Shown: one piece after another, positions 1-6,311 of the stretch
How the letters are laid out: the number at the start of each line of letters is the position of its first letter
Numbering within the stretch: the stretch's first letter is position 1
Assembly: GCA_030613665.1 (NCBI GenBank)
Contig: JAUWLN010000035.1
Coordinates: 1 to 13,307 of the forward strand
From: Dehalococcoidia bacterium
GTDB lineage: Bacteria > Chloroflexota > Dehalococcoidia > Dehalococcoidales > RBG-16-60-22
Length of the DNA: 13,307 nt
Direction of reading: 5' to 3'
Program-made: the position numbers and the translations under genes
The notes under the pieces: generated by a model
Database searches by the model: none
The model's input: the letters and a program-made list of their open reading frames with translations, nothing else
Told to the model about the DNA's origin: nothing

Positions 1-70
1 GTTAGAGCACGAGGTCTATCCATGCTATATTGCCTTATATTCCGTCTCCGCCTAGCTATTCAAACCAAAA

Positions 71-113
71 AGAGCACTAGCCATCGCTATCTATTTAACG
101 GTTCCAGTGCCCT
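71..113 (-). terminator. Possible leftward terminator hairpin
   Basis: AGAGCACTAG (71-80) is complementary to CCAGTGCCCT (104-113) at 8 of 10 positions. Read on the minus strand, the hairpin is followed by a run of five T (complement of 67-71). The loop of 23 nt is long for an intrinsic terminator, so the call is weak. It could end a leftward transcript, but no gene is seen to its right on that strand. Confidence 0.2.
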
Positions 114-270
114 TGCATCATCTCCTCAACCCCTGAAACCACCGTATTAACGTATTATTTTAAGGTCGTCCCACGTGTTGTGGCTTGAGTTTAGTCCTCA
201 TTTATGTAGTTGTCAATGCCACCGAATAGATAAACCCTTAAATATACAGGTAACAATTAGCCAGATTGTG

Positions 271-286
271 TAGTCGGCAACGACTA
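271..286. repeat. Short hairpin with GCAA tetraloop
   Basis: TAGTCG-GCAA-CGACTA is a perfect 6-bp inverted repeat closed by a GNRA-type tetraloop. No T-run follows on either strand, so it is not a typical terminator. It lies about 170 nt before the tRNA remnant and could be a structural or protein-binding element of the element end. Confidence 0.35.
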
Positions 287-322
287 AGCATTTCATGAAC
301 TCACGCTCAAACCGTAGCTGGA

Positions 323-344
323 AATTTGCTACTAATTTGCTACT
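323..344. repeat. Tandem 11-bp direct repeat near the tRNA remnant
   Basis: AATTTGCTACT occurs twice with no gap (323-333 and 334-344). Short direct repeats close to a tRNA-embedded crossover site are typical of the arm-type sites bound by tyrosine recombinases or excisionases. Here the repeats end about 115 nt before the tRNA remnant. The repeat is seen directly; its role is inference, because no integrase gene is in the window. Confidence 0.45.
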
Positions 345-383
345 AGACGGAATGAAACGCAACGTAACTCACTGGTATTCTAC

Positions 384-403
384 GCCTAAAACCTCTTTTG
401 GGC
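384..403. repeat. Inverted repeat beside the tRNA remnant
   Basis: GCCTAAAA (384-391) and TTTTGGGC (396-403) form an 8-bp stem (one G-T pair) around a 4-nt CCTC loop. There is no following T-run. It lies between the tandem repeat and the tRNA fragment and may be part of the same recombination or binding region. Confidence 0.3.
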
Positions 404-458
404 AACTAACACAAAAGTTCTAATTTGAACGTAAAATGATGGTTTGGGAGGCCATTCG

Positions 459-508
459 TCAGACTCATAACCCGAAGGTCGTTGGTTCGAATCCAACCCC
501 CGCTACCA
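459..508 (+). tRNA. 3' half of an initiator-type tRNA-Met (CAT), 5' half missing
   Basis: The 3' part of a tRNA is clear: anticodon loop CTCATAA (464-470, anticodon CAT), 3' anticodon strand with CCC (471-473), variable loop AGGTC (476-480), T arm with stems GTTGG and CCAAC around TTCGAAT (481-497), acceptor strand CCCCGCT (498-504), discriminator A and encoded CCA (506-508). The CCC at tRNA positions 39-41 is the hallmark of initiator tRNA, which normally pairs it with GGG; here the opposite strand reads AGA (461-463). No AGCGGGG-like 5' acceptor strand nor a D arm exists upstream, so this is not a working tRNA. Loss of the 5' half with the 3' half kept from the anticodon loop onward is the pattern left when an element integrates into a tRNA gene and duplicates its 3' end. 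A decayed tRNA copy is the alternative. Confidence 0.7.
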
Positions 509-517
509 AAGGCTTTC

Positions 518-544
518 AGGGAAGCGTTAATGCTTCCTTTTTTT
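518..544 (+). terminator. Intrinsic terminator after the tRNA remnant
   Basis: GGAAGC (520-525) and GCTTCC (532-537) form a 6-bp stem around GTTAAT, followed by seven T (538-544). It sits 11 nt after the tRNA CCA end, which is where the terminator of the original tRNA transcript would be expected. Confidence 0.75.
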
Positions 545-582
545 ATTGCACAATCTGACGTTTTGCTGTTAAGAAATGCTAA

Positions 583-588
583 TATAAT
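583..588 (+). promoter_or_regulatory. Candidate -10 box for the glutaminyl cyclase gene
   Basis: A perfect TATAAT lies 14 nt before the ATG at 603. No good -35 hexamer is found 16-18 nt upstream (the region reads ttttgc), so the promoter is tentative. Transcription would begin at roughly 595 and give a very short leader. Confidence 0.4.
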
Positions 589-602
589 AGTGACCCGAAG
601 GA

Positions 603-1454
603 ATGAATAACAGACCGGTATTTTTAATTATGCTTCACGGTAAATATTTCATTATGCTCCTCTTGCTACTGGCGGTATCATGTATCAGCTCTTGCTCAAG
701 TATCCCCGGATATGAGAATGATAAGTACCCGGCACATAATGTAAAACCGCAGTCGGACCCGGTCTACTCTTATGAAATAGTCAATACTTACCCCCATGAT
801 AACGGCGCCTTTACACAGGGACTGGTGTTTGAGAATGACGTTATATATGAAGGCACCGGGCTATACGGGAAATCATCGTTACGCAAATCAGATACGGAAA
901 CCGGCAGGGTACTGCAGAGCCATGAACTCCCGGCACAGTATTTCGGTGAGGGCATCACCGTCTTTCAGGACATTATTATCCAGCTAACCTGGAAATCGAA
1001 TAAAGGCTTCGTCTATGACAAGAGCAGTTTCAGGCTGCTGCGCGATTTTACCTACGCCACGGAGGGGTGGGGGCTTACGCATGATGGAGAACGCTTGATA
1101 ATGAGCGATGGCACTTCGACCCTGCATTTCCTGGACCCCGAAACCTTCAGTACTATCGGTCACATCGATGTCTTTAACAATGATACGCCCATAGATAAAC
1201 TCAATGAACTGGAATATATTAAGGGCCAAATCTATGCCAATATATGGCAAACGGACTACATAGCGATAATCAATCCACAGAACGGCCAGGTCAGCGCATG
1301 GATAGACCTGTCAGGGCTCCTGTCGTCGCAATATTACAGTGAGCCTGTCGACGTTTTGAATGGCATCGCCTACGACACTGTGAATGACAGGCTGCTGGTA
1401 ACCGGAAAGCTATGGCCCTGGCTGTTTGAAATAAAGTTAGTGGCTGCAGAATAA
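603..1454 (+). CDS. Glutaminyl-peptide cyclotransferase, probable lipoprotein
   Basis: This is a member of the glutamine cyclotransferase family (papaya-type five-bladed beta-propeller). Known members turn N-terminal Gln of peptides into pyroglutamate with release of ammonia. Family signatures seen are FTQGL (70-74), the EGTGLYG motif with E83 as likely catalytic acid, LTHDG (residues 158-162), a NELEY segment followed by YANIW, and a C-terminal GKLWPWLFEI. The N-terminus has a hydrophobic run (about 16-26) and a lipobox ISSC with Cys31, so I predict a membrane-anchored, extracytoplasmic lipoprotein; length 283 aa suits the family plus signal. The start is uncertain: the AAGGA at 598-602 abuts the ATG with no spacing, and ATG at 630 (Met10) lacks a visible ribosome site but still keeps the signal peptide. 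The gene stands alone, convergent with the next gene 10 nt away. Family assignment is firm; the natural substrate is unknown. Confidence 0.9.
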   Translation: MNNRPVFLIMLHGKYFIMLLLLLAVSCISSCSSIPGYENDKYPAHNVKPQSDPVYSYEIVNTYPHDNGAFTQGLVFENDVIYEGTGLYGKSSLRKSDTETGRVLQSHELPAQYFGEGITVFQDIIIQLTWKSNKGFVYDKSSFRLLRDFTYATEGWGLTHDGERLIMSDGTSTLHFLDPETFSTIGHIDVFNNDTPIDKLNELEYIKGQIYANIWQTDYIAIINPQNGQVSAWIDLSGLLSSQYYSEPVDVLNGIAYDTVNDRLLVTGKLWPWLFEIKLVAAE

Positions 1455-1464
1455 TAGCTTCACA

Positions 1465-2646
1465 TTACCTTTGAGCAAACGTTCTGAGCCCTTCTCCCCA
1501 CAGGCCACCCAGGACCAATCCGGGTCTGTATTTAAACGGCTTTTCAGTTAAAGCCTTTTCGTCGAGTTCAACACCCAATCCGGGCCTGGTAGGCAATTCA
1601 ATGAATCCATTTTTAGGAACCGGGAACGGGTCTTTCATTATCGTTTCGTAGAGAGGCATATCCGGATAGAAGAATTCCTGTATGAGGAAGTTCGGCGTAG
1701 AAGCATCGATATGGACAAGTGCGGCTACCTCGACGGGCCCTTCAGAGATATGAGGAGCAAAGCCAACGTAAGAAACCTGAGCCATGGCTGCAATTTTCTT
1801 CATTTCTGAGATGCCGCCACAGTGAATTATATCCGGCTGGGCAATCGCCACTGCCTGCTTTTTAAAGACTTCCCAGAATCCCCAGCGCGTTAGAACCCGT
1901 TCACCAGCCGCCACCGGAATTCGAGTTGAGTTTCGAACTCTTGCCAGTGCATCAACACTGCAATCAGGGCATATAGGTTCTTCGATAAAATATGGGTCGT
2001 ACTCCTCTAATTCCCGGGCTGCCTGGATTGCATCTTCCGGACTGAACCTACCGTGCATTTCAATCAGCAATTCTATGTCGCTGCCTACGGCTTCCCTTAC
2101 TATCTTCACGCATTCTTTTGCCCAGCGCATATCTTTCCTACCGATAAAATAATCAGTGCCCGGGTCCCACCACGGGTCCCATTTCAGGTGTCTGAACCCC
2201 TGCGCTACCGCCTTCTGTGCCAGTTTCCCGTAATCTTCCAGGGTTTTGGCGCGCGAAGTAGGCGAAAAATACCACGCATTGTTGTATACCGGAATCCTGG
2301 AGTGAAATTCTCCACCCAGCAACTTATACACCGGAACGTTAAGACTCTTGCCAAGGATATCCCATAGAGCCATTTCCACTCCAGCTAAAGCATTGAGCAA
2401 TGTATAGTCTGGCCGCCAATAGCTGTCTCTATACAATGTATTCCAGTGAAGTTCAATTTGGCCGGGGTCCTTGCCGATTAAGTAATGCTCAATTTCGTGG
2501 ATTGTGGCTTCATTGGCTCTTTCGCGCCCCATAGTGCCGGCTTCTCCCCAGCCGTGAATCCCTTCATCAGTTTCTATTTTAATAAATATTAAATCTCGCC
2601 ATACGCCGTCATAGGGGAAAGTCTTTATCGCCTTTATCTTCATCAC
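1465..2646 (-). CDS. Enolase-superfamily acid-sugar dehydratase (galactonate dehydratase-like)
   Basis: This 393-aa protein belongs to the mandelate racemase/galactonate dehydratase group, which abstracts the alpha proton of a sugar acid at a Mg2+ site and eliminates water. The N-terminal capping domain (about 1-120) is followed by the TIM barrel. Residues match the D-galactonate dehydratase (DgoD) set with near-identical spacing: metal ligands E196, E222 and E249, general acid/base H198 in EMHGR, dyad D272 and H299 (APH), and E324 (QE). The first ligand is Glu where E. coli DgoD has Asp183. The aromatic insert near 155-160 (KWDPWWDP) and the PVYNNAW segment (119-125) probably shape the substrate pocket and differ from DgoD, so the substrate may not be galactonate. 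The start ATG is preceded by AAGGAGG about 7 nt away and by a good promoter. The gene is a single unit, divergent from the antiporter. Confidence 0.88.
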   Translation of the reverse strand: MMKIKAIKTFPYDGVWRDLIFIKIETDEGIHGWGEAGTMGRERANEATIHEIEHYLIGKDPGQIELHWNTLYRDSYWRPDYTLLNALAGVEMALWDILGKSLNVPVYKLLGGEFHSRIPVYNNAWYFSPTSRAKTLEDYGKLAQKAVAQGFRHLKWDPWWDPGTDYFIGRKDMRWAKECVKIVREAVGSDIELLIEMHGRFSPEDAIQAARELEEYDPYFIEEPICPDCSVDALARVRNSTRIPVAAGERVLTRWGFWEVFKKQAVAIAQPDIIHCGGISEMKKIAAMAQVSYVGFAPHISEGPVEVAALVHIDASTPNFLIQEFFYPDMPLYETIMKDPFPVPKNGFIELPTRPGLGVELDEKALTEKPFKYRPGLVLGGLWGEGLRTFAQR

Positions 2647-2675
2647 TTCCTCCTTCGGGTTGATTTGGTTGATTC

Positions 2676-2703
2676 ATTTTACCAGATGAAGCCCTAATTT
2701 CAA
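2676..2703 (-). promoter_or_regulatory. Promoter for the enolase-superfamily gene
   Basis: On the minus strand TTGAAA (2703-2698) is followed after 16 nt by TAAAAT (2681-2676). Both hexamers match the sigma-70 consensus at five of six positions, and the pair lies about 30 nt ahead of the start codon at 2646. Confidence 0.55.
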
Positions 2704-2858
2704 TAATCTTTTAGAGACATACTATCACTGCTTCACAGGTTTATTTAATCTTCTTTATTGTCATGGCGCTGTTTGCAAATTTCCATCACCGTTAAATAAT
2801 GTAGAGATCGACTCCCGTGTGCTAATATTAGAACAAGAGAATAATACCTGGATTAACT

Positions 2859-4568
2859 ATGGATTATCTTGACCCGATTGTCAGCATTGCGATTCTGCTT
2901 GCCGCCGCTCTAGTTGGCGGTATGATAGCCCACCGGCTGAGACAGCCGGTTATACTGGGGTATATTGTCATCGGCATTTTCGTCGGCCCACACGCTTTAG
3001 GCCTGGTGGATGACCCGACACTGGTGGAAGCAGCCGCCACCATCGGTGTCGCCCTGCTCATGTTCACACTGGGCCTGGAGGTTTCGATAGACCAGCTCAG
3101 ACAAGTCGGCAAGGTGGGATTGTGGGGGGGCATGGCACAGATTACAGTTACCTTCGCTCTCGGAACGCTTGCCGGGTTCTTTCTGTTTGACTGGCTTTTG
3201 CCCCAGGCTATCTTGCTGGGCCTCGCCATCTCATTAAGCAGCACCGCCGTTTGCTTCAAAGTGCTCATGGAGCGCGGCGAATTATCTTCAGTCCATGGGC
3301 GAATAATGATTGCCATCTTAATCCTTCAGGATATCAGCGTCGTGCTCATGATGATAATTCTTCCTCTCATAGGTGGACAATCACAGAATGTATTACTCAC
3401 CCTCGCTATAGCGTTAGGAGAAGCGATACTTTTCATAGGTATAGCCGTTTTTTCCGGCTTTTGGCTGCTCCCCTGGCTGATGGGCAGGATTGGGGGTGTC
3501 AGGTCACGCGAGCTGTTTCTGCTTACGGTTTTAGTACTGTGTCTGGGTACAGCCCTGGGTACTCAGATATTCGGGCTGTCAATGGTTTTTGGCGCTTTCT
3601 TAATTGGTATGGTGATTCGTGAATCAAGATTCGCGCATCAGGCGCTGGCTGAAATCACGCCACTCCGGGATATATTCGCCACCCTCTTCTTCGTATCACT
3701 GGGCATGCTCCTGCCTCCGGATTTCGTCTTAAGCAACTGGCAACCTATCCTGCTCATGGTTTCAGTTATTATCGGGGTAAAATTATTGGTCACCTTCGGC
3801 GTAGTACGCCTCTTTGGATATAGCAATAGAATAGCTTTCCTTGCCAGCGCAGGGCTTTTTCAAATCGGGGAATTCAGCTTCATCCTGGCCCAGGGTGGAA
3901 TCTCAATGGGCATAATATCCGAGCACTCCTATTCCCTTATACTCACCAGCGCCATTATAACCATGCTCCTGACTCCCTTATCCATCAGCCTCGCTTTTCG
4001 CTTTTACGCCAGGCTGGCCCATATCAGCCGCCGCAAAATAGGAGCATCTCCCATCCCGCCTGCCTCTCCATCCATTGAAATTCCCGCTAGGGTAGTAGTC
4101 GCTGGTTATGGCAGGGTAGGCCAGAATATCGCCAGAGGCTTACATGATGCTGACATCCCTTACATTGTTTTAGATATCGACCCGGAGAGAATCTCCGAAG
4201 CCCGGCACGGTGGCATACCGCGTATTTACGGAGACGCCAGCAATCCCCATGTCCTTTCCAAAGCTGGCCTGAACAACGCGAGGATACTGGCGATAACATT
4301 TCCCGACCCTATAGCTGTGTTTTCGGCGGTAAAAGCCGCTCAAACCATCAATCCCAATCTACAAATCATCGCGCGGGTACACCGGGTTAAAGACGCAAAT
4401 ATACTGGCCGAAATGGGAGTAAAAGAGCTTGTAAACCCTGAATACGAAGCAAGTCTCGAGTTCATGGAGAGAATACTTGTTGATTCCGGATGGCGGAAGA
4501 CAGCTATCAGACAGACTTTGCCCGTTCTGGAGCGGGATGAAGAGTTTTTTGAATTCGACCCCGACTGA
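2859..4568 (+). CDS. KefB/KefC-type monovalent cation:proton antiporter (CPA2) with RCK domain
   Basis: This is an inner-membrane transporter that exchanges K+ or Na+ for protons, gated by nucleotide binding to its cytoplasmic domain. Residues 1-385 are almost entirely hydrophobic helices of the Na+/H+ exchanger fold. They include the conserved transport Asp in ILQD (D158), a SLGM stretch (280-283) and QIGEFSF (335-341). After a Pro-rich linker (about 396-408) comes a Rossmann RCK/TrkA-N domain with VVVAGYGRVG (412-421; GxGxxG), the ribose-binding acid at D439/D441, and a YGDAS loop (457-461). There is no C-terminal RCK_C domain, so at 569 aa it is close to KefC/YbaL in layout but shorter at the C-terminus. 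No ancillary KefF/KefG-type gene lies nearby. The ribosome site before the ATG is weak. It is followed by a strong terminator, so it is a single-gene unit. The transported ion cannot be decided from sequence. Confidence 0.92.
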   Translation: MDYLDPIVSIAILLAAALVGGMIAHRLRQPVILGYIVIGIFVGPHALGLVDDPTLVEAAATIGVALLMFTLGLEVSIDQLRQVGKVGLWGGMAQITVTFALGTLAGFFLFDWLLPQAILLGLAISLSSTAVCFKVLMERGELSSVHGRIMIAILILQDISVVLMMIILPLIGGQSQNVLLTLAIALGEAILFIGIAVFSGFWLLPWLMGRIGGVRSRELFLLTVLVLCLGTALGTQIFGLSMVFGAFLIGMVIRESRFAHQALAEITPLRDIFATLFFVSLGMLLPPDFVLSNWQPILLMVSVIIGVKLLVTFGVVRLFGYSNRIAFLASAGLFQIGEFSFILAQGGISMGIISEHSYSLILTSAIITMLLTPLSISLAFRFYARLAHISRRKIGASPIPPASPSIEIPARVVVAGYGRVGQNIARGLHDADIPYIVLDIDPERISEARHGGIPRIYGDASNPHVLSKAGLNNARILAITFPDPIAVFSAVKAAQTINPNLQIIARVHRVKDANILAEMGVKELVNPEYEASLEFMERILVDSGWRKTAIRQTLPVLERDEEFFEFDPD

Positions 4569-4610
4569 TATAGCTCAATAGACCAGGCGATCCCCACCGC
4601 CAGAATTGTG

Positions 4611-4648
4611 AAAAGACATAGACTTTAGAGTCTATGTCTTTTATTTTG
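4611..4648 (+). terminator. Strong terminator after the antiporter gene
   Basis: A perfect 14-bp stem (4611-4624 with 4629-4642) closes a TTAG loop, and the right arm runs into TTTTATTTT. The left arm begins with AAAA, so the reverse transcript would also end in a T-run, though a shorter one. It isolates the antiporter from the small genes downstream. Confidence 0.85.
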
Positions 4649-4721
4649 CGCCGCCAAGCCCTTCGAATTAAGTGAATTACGGCCTATTTTGCATAATTCG
4701 CAAGATTATATTACACAATAC

Positions 4722-4749
4722 TTGACAATTTATTATATTCTATTATAAT
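4722..4749 (+). promoter_or_regulatory. Near-consensus sigma-70 promoter for the small HTH/zinc-ribbon unit
   Basis: TTGACA (4722-4727) and TATAAT (4744-4749) are both perfect hexamers separated by 16 nt, within a very AT-rich stretch (about 4690-4785). The predicted start of transcription near 4756 leaves a leader of about 40 nt before the TTG start at 4799. This is the strongest promoter in the window. Confidence 0.75.
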
Positions 4750-4798
4750 ATATATTATTGTTTGATATTTTATAACATTTTGTAACAACGAGGTAAAG

Positions 4799-4993
4799 TT
4801 GGCCTACATAACCATCAAGCAAGCGGCAGAATTGGTGCGGGTCCATCCTAACACGATACGCAACTGGATTAAGGCGGGACTGCTCAAGCAATACCAGGTT
4901 AATCGTGGTTATAAAGTTTTGCTCAAGACGGAGGATATAGAAAGGGCTTTTGGAAGCAAGGACACAACAAACAATGGAGGTAAAAAAACCTGA
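4799..4993 (+). CDS. Small helix-turn-helix protein, MerR/excisionase (HTH_17) type
   Basis: A 64-aa protein consisting almost wholly of one winged helix-turn-helix: an ITIKQAAELV opening (residues 4-13), VHPNTIRNWIKAGLL as the recognition part (residues 15-29), then a wing and a short basic tail. It has the size of phage excisionases (Xis) and of stand-alone MerR-like regulators; both bind DNA, the first to direct recombination, the second to control transcription. The start is TTG, with GAGG at 4790-4793 five nt upstream and no alternative ATG nearby. It is transcribed from a near-consensus promoter and is followed 48 nt later by a zinc-ribbon gene. The excisionase reading is attractive because tRNA 3'-end-like sequences lie on both sides (459-508 and 5350-5371), but no integrase is present, so a regulator is equally possible. 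Confidence 0.8.
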   Translation: MAYITIKQAAELVRVHPNTIRNWIKAGLLKQYQVNRGYKVLLKTEDIERAFGSKDTTNNGGKKT

Positions 4994-5041
4994 CCGTTAC
5001 CCGCGTAAATCAAGCAAATAATAACCAGAGGAGGTGACACC

Positions 5042-5254
5042 ATGAGCCGCCGGTCATTCATAAGGCTGGGAGCCTGTCCCCGGTGCAGGGGAGACATAAT
5101 TGTCGACAGGGCTTTTGAGGATTCAGAGGTATGCCTGCAATGCGGCTTCCGCGGACGGACAATTCCTGCCTACCCTGCCGACCTCCAGGAACGCAAGGAG
5201 AGAAAGAGAGAGTACAGCCTGACAGAACTGGACAAGTCTTTATTAAAGTCATAG
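5042..5254 (+). CDS. Small zinc-ribbon protein
   Basis: A 70-aa protein with four cysteines in two CxxC knuckles, C12-C15 (ACPRC) and C31-C34 (VCLQC), 15 residues apart, as expected for a Zn2+-binding ribbon. The C-terminal third is highly charged (ERKERKREY, 50-58) and probably helical. The ribosome site AGAGGAGGTGA is excellent and ends about 5 nt before the ATG. It follows the helix-turn-helix gene by 48 nt and very probably shares its transcript. A role in nucleic-acid binding or regulation together with that protein is inference; I do not recognise a named family. Confidence 0.75.
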   Translation: MSRRSFIRLGACPRCRGDIIVDRAFEDSEVCLQCGFRGRTIPAYPADLQERKERKREYSLTELDKSLLKS

Positions 5255-5349
5255 CAAGCGTCATTATTATAGGTTAAGAAAACGGAATCTCTGCGGGAAA
5301 AGTCACAAAGGGTTAATTATATACATGGTTAGCCCCCCCCCTTGTCCCA

Positions 5350-5371
5350 TCGAATCCAGCCCCCGCAATCA
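5350..5371 (+). repeat. Decayed tRNA 3'-end-like sequence
   Basis: The segment TCGAATCCA-G-CCCCCGC-AATCA matches the T-loop-to-CCA end of the tRNA remnant at 487-508 (TCGAATCCA-A-CCCCCGC-TACCA) at 19 of 22 positions. Upstream of it the T stem no longer pairs and a run of nine C (5333-5341) intervenes, so nothing functional remains. Like the first copy, it is followed at once by a terminator hairpin. It may be a second scar of integration or a relic of a lost tRNA gene. Confidence 0.4.
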
Positions 5372-5380
5372 AAAAGCAAA

Positions 5381-5410
5381 AAAAAGGGAGCGATGTTGCT
5401 CCCCTTTTTT
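5381..5410. terminator. Bidirectional terminator between convergent units
   Basis: GGGAGC (5386-5391) pairs with GCTCCC (5398-5403) around GATGTT. The hairpin is flanked by A-rich sequence on the left and six T on the right, so both strands give a stem followed by a T-run. It lies between the rightward zinc-ribbon gene and the leftward cyclase gene and can end both transcripts. Confidence 0.8.
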
Positions 5411-5459
5411 ATTTTACGCAATACGGCCCAGCTAAAAGAACGTATCTACAACAAGTTTG

Positions 5460-6170
5460 TCACTCGATTGCCATTGCTCTTATGGGGAAGGAATCGATAC
5501 CACCCATTTTCGGAGGGATGGCGAAGAACAGAAATCTGGTCTTGGTCAATTTTTCCAGATTGGTAAGCCGCTCGATAATCGGAATGTTATTGGATAGCAT
5601 CGTCTCATGTGTGAACATGGTGCTCAGGTCCCTCATAACCTGAGTGTTTTCCGGAATAATCGTGTCGTCAAAGGCAATGAGCTTCACCTTCTTTGAAAGA
5701 AGGTACTCCGCCCCTTCTTTTGTCAGGAAACTTCTATCATCACCGTCAGGTCCGATGTGCTGGCCTTTCCCCACCAGGACAATATCTCCTTCCTGAATGG
5801 GGAATTCCTTTAAAATTTCGGCACCGATGGGGGTTTGGGGCCCCAGCTCCGTGCAGTCAATCAGGACAGCGCTGCCGAAGAAAGTGGACAACGGCAATTC
5901 GCTCAAGTCCGGGGCGCTTCTGCCGTGCCGCGCCGGGATGTAGTGAGAAGGAGCCTCCACATGAGTGGATACGTGACTTTCCATCTCAACGTAGTGCATG
6001 GTTTCTCCCGGCCCGGACCATATCTTCCACGGTTCAAATTCAAATCTCTGAATCTCGTAACGCCGGCTGGGTTTAGCTGATGGGCCTTCGGTACTTCCCG
6101 GGTTCATCTTCAGGCTGAGGTCAATCAGTCGCCCATTACTCAACTGCTCTGCTATCTGTTCAATATCCAA
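5460..6170 (-). CDS. Cyclase-family (kynurenine formamidase-like) metal-dependent hydrolase
   Basis: A 236-aa member of the cyclase/KynB-like family, whose known members hydrolyse N-formylkynurenine, isatin or related amides and lactones at a divalent metal site. The signature HxGTHxDxPxH appears as HVSTHVEAPSH (66-76). It supplies metal ligands H66, H70 and E72 (Glu in place of the usual Asp, and Ser for Gly) and H76 as the likely base. The N-terminal LIDLSLKMNPG (15-25) and the C-terminal PPKMGGIDSFPIRA (219-232) are also typical. The start is TTG with AAGGAG 6 nt upstream; no better ATG exists. It is the last gene of the leftward operon with the SnoaL-like and VOC genes, 141 nt after the former. 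The substrate is unknown; the cyclic or amide nature is family knowledge, not seen here. Confidence 0.88.
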   Translation of the reverse strand: MDIEQIAEQLSNGRLIDLSLKMNPGSTEGPSAKPSRRYEIQRFEFEPWKIWSGPGETMHYVEMESHVSTHVEAPSHYIPARHGRSAPDLSELPLSTFFGSAVLIDCTELGPQTPIGAEILKEFPIQEGDIVLVGKGQHIGPDGDDRSFLTKEGAEYLLSKKVKLIAFDDTIIPENTQVMRDLSTMFTHETMLSNNIPIIERLTNLEKLTKTRFLFFAIPPKMGGIDSFPIRAMAIE

Positions 6171-6190
6171 GAACGTCTCCTTAAACTTAA

Positions 6191-6262
6191 TTAAATTTCT
6201 TCACTCAAAACTACGCTTTTATCGTATTCTTCCTGGGTAGCGCGGGGTTCTTCCTTTTCCAT
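6191..6262 (-). CDS. Possible 23-residue peptide ahead of the cyclase gene
   Basis: In the 141-nt gap between the SnoaL-like gene and the cyclase gene there is an ATG-started frame of 23 codons. It ends TAA 20 nt before the cyclase TTG and about 10 nt before its ribosome site. The product is highly acidic (about eight Glu/Asp of 23). No proper ribosome site precedes it (only CAGG adjacent to the ATG). It may be a chance frame, a leader peptide, or the remnant of a lost gene. Confidence 0.15.
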   Translation of the reverse strand: MEKEEPRATQEEYDKSVVLSEEI

Positions 6263-6311
6263 CCTGCAAATAACCCGCCTTTCTCGGTTCTTCTAACGAT
6301 ATCTTCCCTGC

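Larger units (their letters stand above)
1..458. other. Gene-free stretch, probable end of an integrated element
   Basis: No convincing gene is visible on either strand. The longest open stretch is the first 150 nt in frame 1 (49 codons, open to the window edge, ending TAA at 148-150), and its product resembles nothing I recognise. The stretch is AT-richer than the genes to the right and contains three hairpins and an 11-bp tandem repeat, described separately. It runs directly into the 3' half of a tRNA gene whose 5' half is absent, so I infer that it is the terminal part of a mobile or integrated element, or the scar of one. Confidence 0.4.

Noticed and set aside
1..150. Open frame of 49 codons at the left edge, plus strand
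   Set aside because: It is open only because of the window edge, the sequence resembles no family I know, and no integrase C-terminal motif (such as the HxxR...Y pattern) can be seen.
432..508. A complete tRNA-Met
   Set aside because: The 5' acceptor strand needed to pair with CCCCGCT is not present (the place reads TAAAATG), and no D arm is visible; only the 3' half is real.
5693..6080. Plus-strand open frames over the cyclase gene
   Set aside because: They are opposite the conserved cyclase metal motif and show no family features.
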